From Stromatinia cepivora (taxonomy: Eukaryota; Ascomycota; Leotiomycetes; Helotiales; Sclerotiniaceae), in NCBI GenBank assembly GCA_014898415.1, contig RCTD01000028.1:682001-746000 (forward strand): 64,000 bases of DNA, given 5' to 3'. A program made the translations under genes and the position numbers. Positions 32,157 to 42,948 of this stretch are shown piece after piece (the first letter of the stretch is position 1; the number at the start of each line of letters is the position of its first letter). The notes below the pieces were generated by a model. That model was not told the DNA's origin, did no database searches, and was given only the letters and a program-made list of their open reading frames with translations.

Positions 32157-33636
32157 GACTGAGAGAAGAATTTCCGAATTCCTATGAGCGAATGTTTTTT
32201 TGTTAAGAGTGAATTAGGAAACAGTGAATGAAGACTGGAGAGTGAAGTTCTCAATGGCGTGGTAGTTTTCCGTTAATTATGATGTTTTGTGGGAATTAGA
32301 GATAATGAAGGAAGAGACAATAGGATAAAAATAAGTAGAAGGGTTTTGAAGGTTTTGAAGATGTAAATATATTAGCATGAGTAGGTAGTTATAGCATGAG
32401 ATTTAGTTGATCGTACTATGCGTACTGTTTGTTGTTAAGCTGTTTTGATTTCTCAAAATTACTCTGTGGAAAGATAATGTTTGAAGAAGAGGTTGTTGAG
32501 CAGTTCAATGTTGAATATTGAATCATTCTCATACTTATGAAGCAAATAACTTGAGGTGTAATTATTGTATATTGAAAATGGTTCTATCAGTAAGGTAATC
32601 GGTAGTAGGTACTCCGTAAGGCGCATGACGATAATGGATCCCTGCATGAGAAAGTCGGAGTTCATCATATATTTCGCCGACGCTAATCACATGATAATGT
32701 TGTACAAATAACCCTAAGATCTAGGTTACTACCTAGTATTTTCATTTCAATGCCTTGAACGGAATCCAACCCTTTCTACGGAGTGTCTTTCTAAGACTTC
32801 TCAACACCCTAATAATAGCTATACAATACTCTTATACTGCTCCGTATCTTCATTCTTTTCCTTGTTCTTTAAAGAAATCAAGCACAGCACTCAATCCTCC
32901 TTCAATGAAATGTTTCCAAATTATTTCGATGCCTCTTTCATTCTTCAAGGCCTTTCTTTCATCAGAACATCATGCTTAAACTCATGCTCGCGGTAGACTT
33001 TAATGTTTGAGAGTTTCTGGTACATCAACTATGCGCATGCTACACGCTCATGGTAGACTCTGAGGTTTAATAGTTTTTTGATACAGCAGCTGCACATGCT
33101 CATGCTCATGGTAGTCGTTGAGGTTAAAAAGTCCGATACAGCAACTACCTAGTGTGCACAGCCCTTCGTTCCATCAATGTTGGATATCGCATGAAGGAGA
33201 TTATAATAGAGTTTGAAAGATCGCAAGCTCCGGTGATGTACTCGCAAGCTAAATGTTCGTCTGTTTGAAAGAAATATCAGTCGTCTTGGCTCTTGGTGAT
33301 TAACGCTAAGAAAAGGATATCTTCAAAAATGCATGCCACACCCATCAACAATTTCACACACCTATACATATCAAGATCGTCGCTGGCTTGAAATTGGTAG
33401 ATAAGACCTTATAGCTAGCTAGTGTTTTATGCAATCGTTTTGTCGTGTTGATTTCCAAGCTTATTGTGATGGCTGTGAAAATTGACCAAGAAAAGATATC
33501 CCAGTTCAACAATGGAAGGAATTCTTATATATAGATGATAGAGTCACTCTTTTAGCACAATATCAAACTATCGATCTCTCAGAGTCAACTATCACATTCA
33601 TTCATTCGATTATCCAGTTCCATTCATTCAATCATC
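32157..33636. other. Intergenic with about 62-bp imperfect tandem repeats
   Basis: About 1.5 kb between divergently transcribed genes. Contains a three-copy imperfect repeat at 32980-33150. The segment 33530-33636 is a likely core promoter for the carbonic anhydrase gene (TATATATAG near 33527, then CA-rich 5' UTR). Confidence 0.5.
32980..33150. repeat. Imperfect tandem repeat, about 62-bp unit, three copies
   Basis: Each unit follows the order CTCATG-GTAGAC(T), a GAGGTTTAAT-like word, then GATACAGCA(A/G)CT; the copies start near 32981, 33043 and 33102. Confidence 0.65.
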
Positions 33637-34502
33637 ATGTCTGCTTTCATTCTTGCTGCTACTCTTTTATCAGCTGTTATGGCTTGTCCTCAGCATGATC
33701 TTTCGCAATCACTTATGAAGAGGGCAGAAGGGTCCGATTGGGCATATGACGCTGCCTACAACTGGGGAATGATTAACGAGAGTAAGTTTTCTTTCCCACT
33801 ACAAACTCCTACTCCATTCCTGACATTCCACCACTAGACTACACCACTTGCCAAACTGGTGCTCAACAATCTCCTATCCACTTGGAGACCGCCACTGGCT
33901 TTTCCAAGACCCACGTTCCAACTTTCAATTACTCCACCGCCACCCCAGGTTCTTTATACAACTGGGGATATGGCGCCGCCTTCTCTCTCACCGCCAATAC
34001 CACCAATCTCAGCGGCAACCCATCCATGACCTTCGACAACGAAACCGTCTTCCTCAAAGGCTGGCACATTCACGCACCCGCCGATCACGCCATCGACTCC
34101 ACACGATCCAAAGCCGAGCTCCATTTTGTGCATGCCACAGCCTCAGGCGCAGAACGAGCCGTCGTCGCTTTCATGATCGATCCCGTTCCTTATGGTACCA
34201 CTGGCAACTCTACCTTTTTCAACTCTTTCCCCCTTAGATCCATCCCACCCTTCAGTGATCAGACTACCAGAATTCCATTAACTATGAATCTCCAACAAGC
34301 ACTCAGAGAAATCGATAATGCTAAGAATTTCTGGACTTATGAGGGAAGTCTTACTTCTCCACCATGTACCGAGGGTTTGAGGTGGTTTGTTGCAGGCAAG
34401 AAGATGACCGTCGGCACTGAGCAAATGAAAGAGTTATTGGCTATTAGCACATATAGTGCGCGCGAAGAGCAGACGCTCTGGGGACACAATATCAACAAAT
34501 AG
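33637..34502 (+). CDS. Secreted alpha-class carbonic anhydrase
   Basis: Two exons: 33637-33781 and 33838-34502; 56-bp intron, 269 residues. An N-terminal signal peptide (FILAATLLSAVMA, predicted cut before CPQH) is followed by a Lys-Arg pair that could be a processing site. The alpha-CA zinc site is present: GWHIHAPADH supplies two histidines and AELHFVHA the third, with the conserved Glu before it. Other family marks are YNWG near the mature start, SPIHLET and SLTSPPCTEGLRWFV. The enzyme interconverts CO2 and bicarbonate, here probably in the cell wall space or outside the cell. The residue before the first zinc His is Trp-His rather than the mammalian His-Trp-His form, as in many fungal and bacterial members. 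Confidence 0.92.
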
Positions 34503-34607
34503 ATAGGTGGAGAGAAATTTTGTGATGCGAGTTAGCGATGTGAGATGTGATTTGGTTTTTTATGAAAAGGCGGGTTAGTGTTTGAGGAGCGCGGAATGGA
34601 GCGCTTG

Positions 34608-34630
34608 ATGTATGTATGTATGTATGTATG
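34608..34630. repeat. (TATG)n microsatellite
   Basis: Five consecutive TATG tetramers in the 3' flank of the carbonic anhydrase gene. Confidence 0.85.
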
Positions 34631-34981
34631 GGCACGGGGTTTTGATTTCGGGAGAGGCATGGGCAAAGGTGGTTTTGGAGTCGGAGGGTTTCAGGCTTGA
34701 TTCTATTTCCTGTAATACCTATCTATTGCACAAAAGTAGTACATCACCGCAATTTAACATCTGAACTTGTAAATTTGGATTTGCACATACAGATGACATA
34801 AATACATGTGCATCTCCAACTCACCTCTGCCCCCTCCATCCCCTCCGCCTTCCTCATTTACTTTTCTACTCCTCTCCTCCTCAACTCCTCTACCCCGTCT
34901 ACCCCAAACGAAACCCATCCCACAAAACCTTTAACCCAAGAATAAGGAAAACATAAACATAAACTCCACCAACACACCCAC

Positions 34982-35041
34982 CCAATACCAATACCAATAC
35001 CAATACCAATACCAATACCAATACCAATACCAATACCAATA
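34982..35041. repeat. (CCAATA)n hexamer array
   Basis: About ten perfect copies of the 6-bp unit CCAATA. Confidence 0.9.
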
Positions 35042-35070
35042 AATCAACATATACTTCCTACAACCCATCG

Positions 35071-35092
35071 AATCAAATCAAATCAAATCAAA
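35071..35092. repeat. (AATCA)n array
   Basis: Four AATCA pentamers in a row. Confidence 0.85.
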
Positions 35093-35259
35093 CCCCAAAC
35101 CCCTATCCTAGTTCTACCAGCCAGCCAGGAACCCACCCACCAACATTCACAAAATTTCTCTAATAATGGCCCAAAACTCCAAAACCCCAAAACTCCCATA
35201 GATTTGCCATTTACATAGGTAGATAGTATTTGTATAACATCTATCCTACATCTATCTAT

Positions 35260-35310
35260 ATGGACAACATGGACAACATGGACAACATGGACAATATGGA
35301 CAATATGGAT
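35260..35310. repeat. 9-bp minisatellite ATGGACAA(C/T)
   Basis: Five full copies: the first three end in C, the next two in T, then a partial ATGGAT. Confidence 0.9.
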
Positions 35311-35882
35311 AAAACACGGGCAAACAGGACGAAATTAGATTCAAAGAATCAAATATGGGGATCTGTAATTTACAGTGAAAAGTCATATTTACGAGTTAAA
35401 ATATGATGATCCCTATGGGGCTGAGGTAATATTATGCGCTTTTTCTCTGTCCCACCTATTAGGATAAGGCTGCAGATTGATACTTTTATATGTATGTTGA
35501 TCATGTCAAACATTGAGTCACAAATAAATCATAAAGAAAGATTTGGAAATAAATCATTCATCTAATTATGTTGCTAGTTCTGTAGAAATCTCCTATCCGT
35601 CATAGCGGGAACCGGTTGACCCATAAAATCATTAGCGTTCCTTCCCATTGCACCTTTGACTATGACGCCTTAATATCCTATCCCCCCACCGTAAATTTCT
35701 TACAACCTTTTAGGTATTTATTCATTAGGGCATCTCATCATGATATTCCTCTCCCGAGTTTCCACAACGCCAACCCAACCAGAAAACTAAAACTAGCAGG
35801 GTAGCAAAAGCAAACCTAGAATACCCATGTGTTATTTCCTTCCCTTCCCTAGCCATAATATTATGTTCCTGAACGCGGCTGA

Positions 35883-38800
35883 TCAAAAATGGCTAGATCC
35901 AGGTATTGCAGCAAAGTCCTGGAAGTCCTTGGGCACCTCCCATCCGTGCATATTACAAGCCCTAATAAAAGCTGCCATTGCCTCCTGGGTTCCGTATTCA
36001 CCTTGTTGCTGTTTACCTCTGCATTCCAGACGTGCAGGCTTTGGTTCGGTACTCATAAGTGCAAGGCGGACTTGCAAGAGAACTGATTCAATCGAAGAAA
36101 CGGCACTCCAGCCACTGTTTGTCAACAGCTCCATACACAAAGCTCCACCGGCTGTTACGTGACCGCCACCGCCAGACATAAATGGCAAAAATCGTGGCTT
36201 CACAACCCGTACAAATGGAGGACTGTGAGGATATTCTTTTCCAAAGCGAATTTCAATGACGACGCTTGTTTGGCCGGATTCTTTAAGGTCCTTGGCTAGC
36301 GGAAGTGTGGACTCGAAAGAGTGTAGCTCGACGATCCATTGGTAGATGTTCTCAACGAGAGTCTCATCGATGTACCATCCTAGTTCGTGGAGAGGCGTAG
36401 AGTTTTGTATCTTGAGGATTGCTTGTAATTCTCTGTTAAGACGCATGGTTGCAGACGGGGTGGCATAAGCTGGAGAATCCAGCATTGGAAGGCTGCTTTG
36501 ATCAAGCAACCCGGGAACAAAATCTGTTTTTGATGCTTCTGGCTTTTTGGAACTAGAAGATCTAGTACAAACAGTTAGTGAGCCCATTAAAAATTTAAGG
36601 GACTTATGGTAGAGGATCATAAACCCATAGCCTGTAGGGTTCAATGGTTTGATGTTCCATGTGCCATTTCAAGGCTGTTTTCGCTTGCAATGATCGAACT
36701 GACAAAGTATATAGGGAATTCATTTGCTTACAATATTTCGACATCTCCTTGTTCTTCGAAGAGCAGAAAGTTGGTGTCCTCAATGTCTTCTTCGTCGCTG
36801 ACATATGTGGCTCCATTCACAGAAGAAGATAGACCTTTGTGTTTTTTGAATTGGGAAGTGCTACCAACGCTATCGGTGCGAAATGCTCTGGACACTGAAG
36901 CAGCGCAGTAAGGGACGCCTATGGGTTTACCGTTCGTAGATCTTGCTGTGTATTTAGGGTCCTGCTCGATTTCGACGGCAGATGTGTTATTACTGTAAGG
37001 AAAACGTTAGCATACCTCATCATGGATTCCCATGTGCCTTTACAAAGTATTTCCTCCAACGTCAAACATACCTAGAATCCGAAGAAGGTTCGGCGGCTGC
37101 ATTTGTTACAGGGTCAATCTGAACAAGCAAGTATCGGCACTGAATCCAGTCGATGTGCTGCACTACGATATATGGATCCGAGCTAACAAACTGCCGAGGG
37201 CAATTGATGATTTCGTTGATGCTCATCACGGCTGTGGCATTGAGCTGTGATCCAGGCCAGCAACCCTAATTAAAGTTAGACCATAGTTAAATTGAGAGAA
37301 ATCTAACACTTACCAAAACGTTTCGTCCACTGCTATAAGTACATGATATACTTTGATTCTGTGCATGGTAAACACCATGTCCAAATGCTCGCCCGTTCAA
37401 GGTTTCTTTGAAATCCAATCCATGCCTAATGATACTATGCCAGTTTTGTAGCCCACTACCATGAAAAGCAAACATAGTAGGATACTTTGGATTTAAATTT
37501 GCCTGTTGTGCTTTAAGCGCATTCAAAAAACGTAGCTCCTTGTCTGGTGATCCTTGTGCAAATCGAAATTGAACCCAATTTTCCCCAATTTGAGAGACCT
37601 TTTGGTCGGGTCTGATTTTTGCGTCAGCAAAAACGCTATCAATCTGGCCAGGGCATTTATCGACTTGAACAAGACACGAGCGATTAGAAGCTATAACCCA
37701 TCGAAGTAATCCCAATGCAGCTGGAGATATACGCTCTGTCCATTTGCGAAGGTTCGGTTCTTCCGTCCGACTTTGCTGGTCGATATACTCTCTTAATTCC
37801 TTGACGGTTGGTAACGTGTCAAGAAGCATTGTTATAGTGCTGCATTTTTCTAGAACAGACATCTCGTCGAAGTTACAGTTGTAAACAGCTAGCCGAGCCG
37901 CAACAATGTTGGAAGGATTGACAGCTGGTGTGTGACCAGCTGATGGTATTTGGTATGTACTTGTTTGGGCCTTCTGCGCAATTGGTGGTGAGAGCTTTGC
38001 AACCGGAAACGAGGATATATCCTCCACTCTGAAGTGGATAGCTTGGGTCATGAAATCTCCAGGTGCGGGGCCAACCAAAATACGGACCCAATCTCCTTTG
38101 TGGATAGGAGTGTCTTTGTTCTCGAAATTATCCTCGAATTTGATTTCACACGCCTCAGTATCGTACTTGACATCAAACTCTTTATCGCGAGCATTTGAGC
38201 TTGCCTGGGGAGCAGGAGCATTCACCATGGCTGGGGAGACGCCAGAAGGTACGGTATGTCCAGCTTGGGCAATGGCAAAAGGGACAGATAGACTCATGCC
38301 TGTGGGGTATTCACGAATTCGACTGCCCTATTGAAAGTCAGCTGGCTCAGGGAGATTACATGCAGACAGACTTACACAAGCACTAGTATAACAAAAGTTC
38401 AGGAGAAGATCGACAACATACGGCTGAGTCTGTATTTCCTACACACGATTAGCATATGAATGTTTGATTTGGGTACACACAGCATCAGGTCACCTACATG
38501 TTCGACACTGGGTCCAAAACCTAAGGCCATATATTGATACAGACATAAGGGCTTATCACAAACATAAGGTTTCAGTGCCTCAAATTCCGCCGTAATCTTA
38601 TCGTGGCAAACGAGACAAAATTCTGTACAGCGGATTAGATACATCAACGCAAATTGTGCAGCGAGAAGCGGAAATGATAGGCTGCCACCGTTGTTATCTA
38701 TGAGATGGTCATCGGTCAGGATTCGTGAAGCATGGCCTTTAAATGGATCCGCGTGCGAGTAAAATTTGTCAGAAAACAAATTTGCATTTTCCTCAAGTGG

Positions 38801-40036
38801 TCGTCCTTGCCGCTCATCAAAATACTGTTTTGCATCTTCCCATCCAAGACCAGTTGCGTTGCGGAGCTTCAAAATTGATATCATCTTTGTGTTGATAAAT
38901 TCATTTAAGGAGCTACTGATAAAGATATTGAAGAATCCTCTACTCTTGTTCTTTGGATTTGCTTGAGACGTTGAACTATCGTTATTGAATGCTTTAGCAC
39001 TAGCTTTGTTTGAGTCTGAAAAGGCCGAGAATGCTGCAGCTGCGGATGGCTTATAACCATTGCTGACTCCGACACGGAAATCAATTCCACTATTTTTCGC
39101 TGGCTCGGCTATCAATTTCTCGAAAGTTTTGTATCCGTCTGAGTAGCGTATAAGTAAGGTCAAATATTGGTCCGGCTCAAAGTCCCAAGCTTGCATAGCC
39201 TCTTCCGAAAGGCCCAGCTTAGTAGCTTGAATGGATATGCTGAGAATACTACTCTGAGATTCAGCTTTCATGCCACTCAATATTCCGATCCGATGACCGA
39301 GCATTCTGACAGTACGCACGTCTGCCCGAATACGTCGATTCAATTCAGCAGCGGCCTTTGGTGAGAGTCTAATAGTCGATGTCGGCACAGTCTTTCCATT
39401 CGAAAAGGTTATGGGCTCGTCTGGGAAGTCCTCTTCCTCCTCGTCGGAAAACCCAGAGTCATCTCCGCTTCCTTCGTCCACATCTTCCATCACATCATCC
39501 TCATCGTCATCGTCGAGGCTGATAGGAGATTCCCGCGAACCTGTCGAAAGTGCCTTCTGTAGCTTTTGCGAAATGCTACTAATCAAGTCTGGTAAACGTA
39601 CCCCGTTTGGAGAGGGTGTAAGTTGATTCAGTGCTTCGATGACAGCTTTGGGAGCCCCATCCGACTTGGTGAAAACCATGAAGCTATTCCCACTAGGGTA
39701 ATCGGAGACATCTGACAAAGTTAGTATGATCGAAAACAGCCTTTTTTTCCCGCTTGAACATGGTATTTCGTTTTAGAGAAAATCATTTTTAGGGTGATCA
39801 TGCACACAGCATTGAATGAAGTCCATGTAGTAGAAATATTAAATTGATAGCTAGAGAGATGGAGTATAGTAGAACATACCCAGTGCCAGGAGACCAATTT
39901 CTATAGGTTCTATAGAATCATGCAAGAAGCAGAAGTTTACATCACCATCATCATCTCCTCGACTGACTGAAATAACATTAGAGATTCCTTTTTCGGATGC
40001 AGCCGCCACATCCGCTAGGAAATGTTTGCGGGTCAT
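35883..40036 (-). CDS. PARP-UBC fusion: ADP-ribosyltransferase with UBE2Q-type E2 domain
   Basis: Seven exons on the minus strand: 40036-39880, 39711-38498, 38438-38376, 38327-37314, 37265-37072, 36992-36732 and 36561-35883. All junctions are GT-AG and in phase; 1193 residues. The N-terminus (MTRKHFLADVAAASEKG) resembles the RWD-like start of UBE2Q proteins, then an acidic stretch (DDDDEDDVMEDVD). A Cys-rich motif CLVCHDK...CDKPLC lies near residue 430. The PARP catalytic region has the NAD-binding His (AFHGSGLQNWH, His767) and Tyr (FGHGVYHA, Tyr798); in the segment SSDPYIVVQHIDWIQCRYLL the position of the polymer-making Glu appears to be Pro, suggesting mono-ADP-ribosylation or no activity. 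The C-terminal UBC fold has the active Cys in GGALCMELL (Cys1110) followed by GWSAVSSIESVLLQVRLAL. A fungal family with this joined layout is known; the substrate is not. Confidence 0.92.
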
Positions 40037-41305
40037 CCTGCAGCGCAATTATCGGATATGTGGTTGATTCTGAGGTATCGAGGTGCCAGAGACTTGTTGT
40101 CTTCCGAGACAAGTTTTGATATTGGAAATATTTTGTGTGGGCAATTCGTGGGATATTATTGTAAGAATTTGTAAGGTAGTAGGTAGAGTCTCAATTCTTG
40201 TGACAAGGCGGGTGACGGTAAGGTACTAGTATTCAAGGTCTTTTTGACCTGACAGCACCTCGAAGATGTATTAATGAAATGACACCGACTTGAAGGAGTT
40301 GAGAGAGCTGAGATTTTGTAAATATAATTCTCGAGATGGTATTTTCAAAAAGTGATGTAAGATGATGTTCAACTTGGAAGAGGTGATGGTCTTCTTGAAA
40401 TAACTTGAATGGATTTAAAATAAAAAAAGGTTCTTGGGAGCTTGAGATAGTCTCAGGTAGCGAGCGTATGCTAAGGACTGTAGAATGACCTGGAGGTAAA
40501 GCCATCCACCTGCAGCCTTGTATGGTTTTATTAGTTGCCTGGTTCGGTGTCCTAATTAGTACCTAGTAGTTGAAAATTGGAAGCAAATCGTCATTGGCCG
40601 ATATTTCTGATGGATGGGCCGGTTGCCTAGTACAGAGTCTGGTACCAAGAGGTAGGTAGGTATTGGATTGGGTGAATGAATTGAATGTTTCCATATGAAT
40701 TAAGTGAATGTTTGAAGTGAAGTCAAAGTCAAAGTTAAAGTCAAAGTCAAAGACTTAAATCGTACATTCTTAGATCTCTATCATAGCATCCACCATGGAC
40801 TGACTACCTCTCAAACAGATTTCAGCATCCTTGAAGTATAAGCTTTTGATACACTAATAAGGATAAAGCTTCGTCGTTGAAAAATCTTAACTTCTCAAAA
40901 CGCCCGTGGAAGCTAAAATTCAAAGTAAAAGTACTACGTGGGCAGGTAGCTAAGTAGGTACTAACTCGAAGTGAAATTGAAGGCGAATTGAGTGAAGTTA
41001 AATTGAAGTGAAGTTGAAGTGAAGTCTATCGTATCACACTGTAAGAAGAAACAAAATGAAGCTATAATCCCTGTAGTAAATGCAAACGCACTTACCAATT
41101 TTATTAGGGGCTCCCTCCAATGCCCCGCCATGGACCAATTTGAATCTGATGCTTTCACGCACGGCTTTCATCTTCTTATTAGTCATCCAATATCTCAAAG
41201 TCGGTCATGTTCCTCCTCCATGAGTAACTAGATATTTTGTTACAAAACACAGAAAACAATCATCACTCATTACCGTAACAACAAATCGATATATCTATTT
41301 CTAAG
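40037..41305. other. Intergenic, divergent promoters with short repeats
   Basis: About 1.3 kb between divergently transcribed genes. Contains AAAGTC repeats (40720-40754) and AAGTGAAGTTG-like repeats (40972-41026). No gene supported; a 90-codon minus-strand ORF at 40233-40505 looks spurious. Confidence 0.5.
40720..40754. repeat. (AAAGTC)n hexamer array
   Basis: Five to six copies, one with C changed to T. Confidence 0.8.
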
Positions 41306-42442
41306 ATGGCTTGGGATTCTAGATCTAACCCTCTTTCACAAAATATTAACTCTAGACTCAAACAATCTCAACCTCAATCTCAAAAGGGCGACTCTACATT
41401 GGAATCAAATATACCGCCGAAATCTACCCACGTTGCAGACCCTGCTCTTCAGCCGTTTTTAAATCTGTCTTTTGATCCTGCAGATTATCTCAATTCGGCT
41501 TTGCCCTCTCTACAGCCTTCGAATACATCGTCATCTTCCAAAAGCAGCGTACCTTTGGCTGAACTATCTACACAAACACAAACTCTTCTCTCTCATCTCA
41601 GCGCCCACACCACAAGACTTACGACTACTCTTACACAACTCACCGATGAAATATTGCGAAGTGGAAGCCGATTGGCCTATGAGGTGGAAGTACTACGAGG
41701 AGAGACACTGGGACTATCAGAAGCATTGACCGAGGGGCTGCATGATGATGTTACAAAATTTGTTCCTGGGGGGCTTGAGAATGATTTGGCAAAAAGATCA
41801 ATGAGATCTGGAGACTTGCATGGTACCTCTAGGACGCGATCTGCCACAATCACGATACCGAAAACACCTACTTTAAAAGATACGAATAGCACCACAATCG
41901 TCGACCCCCCTTATGTAACACAATTGCGAACTCTTACACTCGTGCGGTCACGATTAGATACTGTTATAAAGACTTTTGGAGATGCAATGGCATGGACTTT
42001 CCCGCCGTCAGAGGTGTCGGTCACTTCATCCTTTCTTTCTGTTTCCGCTCCCGAGCCAGGGTCAGAAGCACACAGTACCGAAGAGAAAGGGCAGGAAGTC
42101 TCCAAGAGCATACGTGATGAAATTGTAGATTTATTGGTTGGAGATGATCCAATTGATGGTATTGAGGCAGCAGCTAAAAGAGTACAAGAGTTGAAGGAAT
42201 TGGCGCTTGTATGGAAAGACACAGCAGAAGAACGGGCAAGGAGTAAATTTGTCGAAAGTCTTGCAAAGATGGTCGAAGACAGACATCGAGATCTGCTGAA
42301 AAATGCTGAACAGGATGGCCAGTTAAGTCAAAGAGTAGAGGCTTTGCATGACCAAGAGACTTCAGTCTCTAGTATTGGCGAGAATAGGGCACAAAGTGGA
42401 TATGGATTTATCAATCAATTGCAACGGCTAAGAGGCTCTTAA
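41306..42442 (+). CDS. Coiled-coil protein, possible COG complex subunit (Cog7-like)
   Basis: Single exon, 378 residues, clear ATG. After a Ser/Gln-rich start comes FDPADYLNSALP, then a long helical region: LAELSTQTQTLLSHLSAHTT, TTTLTQLTDEILRSGSRLAY and EVEVLRGETLGLSEAL. A second conserved block (PYVTQLRTLTLVRSRLDTVI, then FGDAMAWTFPPSEVS) and a helical C-terminus with KRVQELKELALVWKDTAEER follow. This looks like the N-terminal coiled-coil arrangement of conserved oligomeric Golgi (COG) tethering subunits, and I associate fungal proteins of this type with Cog7, but there is no short diagnostic motif. The protein is shorter than animal Cog7. The gene is certain, the name is not. Confidence 0.6.
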   Translation: MAWDSRSNPLSQNINSRLKQSQPQSQKGDSTLESNIPPKSTHVADPALQPFLNLSFDPADYLNSALPSLQPSNTSSSSKSSVPLAELSTQTQTLLSHLSAHTTRLTTTLTQLTDEILRSGSRLAYEVEVLRGETLGLSEALTEGLHDDVTKFVPGGLENDLAKRSMRSGDLHGTSRTRSATITIPKTPTLKDTNSTTIVDPPYVTQLRTLTLVRSRLDTVIKTFGDAMAWTFPPSEVSVTSSFLSVSAPEPGSEAHSTEEKGQEVSKSIRDEIVDLLVGDDPIDGIEAAAKRVQELKELALVWKDTAEERARSKFVESLAKMVEDRHRDLLKNAEQDGQLSQRVEALHDQETSVSSIGENRAQSGYGFINQLQRLRGS

Positions 42443-42948
42443 TAGAGTAGTCCTCGATTGTTATACCCAAATATTTGCTTACTCTCCATTCTCCTCAATC
42501 ATTATCGACTACTTACGCCAAGTCTTTAAGTTTCAAGAAGCTAATAAAATAAACTGAAGCCCCAAATGAACCCGATATTGGTGGTCCCAATGATCATCAT
42601 TCTTTGCTAAGCATTCGATATACCGAATCAAGCCCAATGTACCAAATAAGGAACATATGCGGATGCTCGGATGCAGCTAGTTGCTTTCCCGAAGAAGCAT
42701 TTGCTTAACCCCTTGCTTGATGTCATTCCAGTCAGGTAGCTTATCTTCACAAATTCTATCTATTCATGGAAAATACTTCTTTGCCAGGAGCTTTATTATC
42801 CTACTATTCTGATAATTAATGCTACGCATTTCCATTGACCTTGAACACTTCATCTCATTTGATGTGTGAACGCACCGATGAGCTGTTATTATAAGCAGAA
42901 ATCGCTGTGAGAGATTTACCGAGGGATCACTTTGTGTTTCCTTAATTA
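42443..42948. other. Intergenic
   Basis: About 500 bp between two plus-strand genes; nothing recognised. Confidence 0.5.

Larger units (their letters stand above)
34503..35882. other. Intergenic with three short tandem arrays
   Basis: About 1.4 kb between convergent genes. It holds an (ATGT)n run, a (CCAATA)n array, an (AATCA)n array and a 9-bp array; each is listed below. No gene supported. Confidence 0.5.

Noticed and set aside
40233..40505. 90-codon minus-strand ORF upstream of the PARP-UBC gene
   Set aside because: No similarity to known sequence patterns and no consistent splice to the 40036 start.
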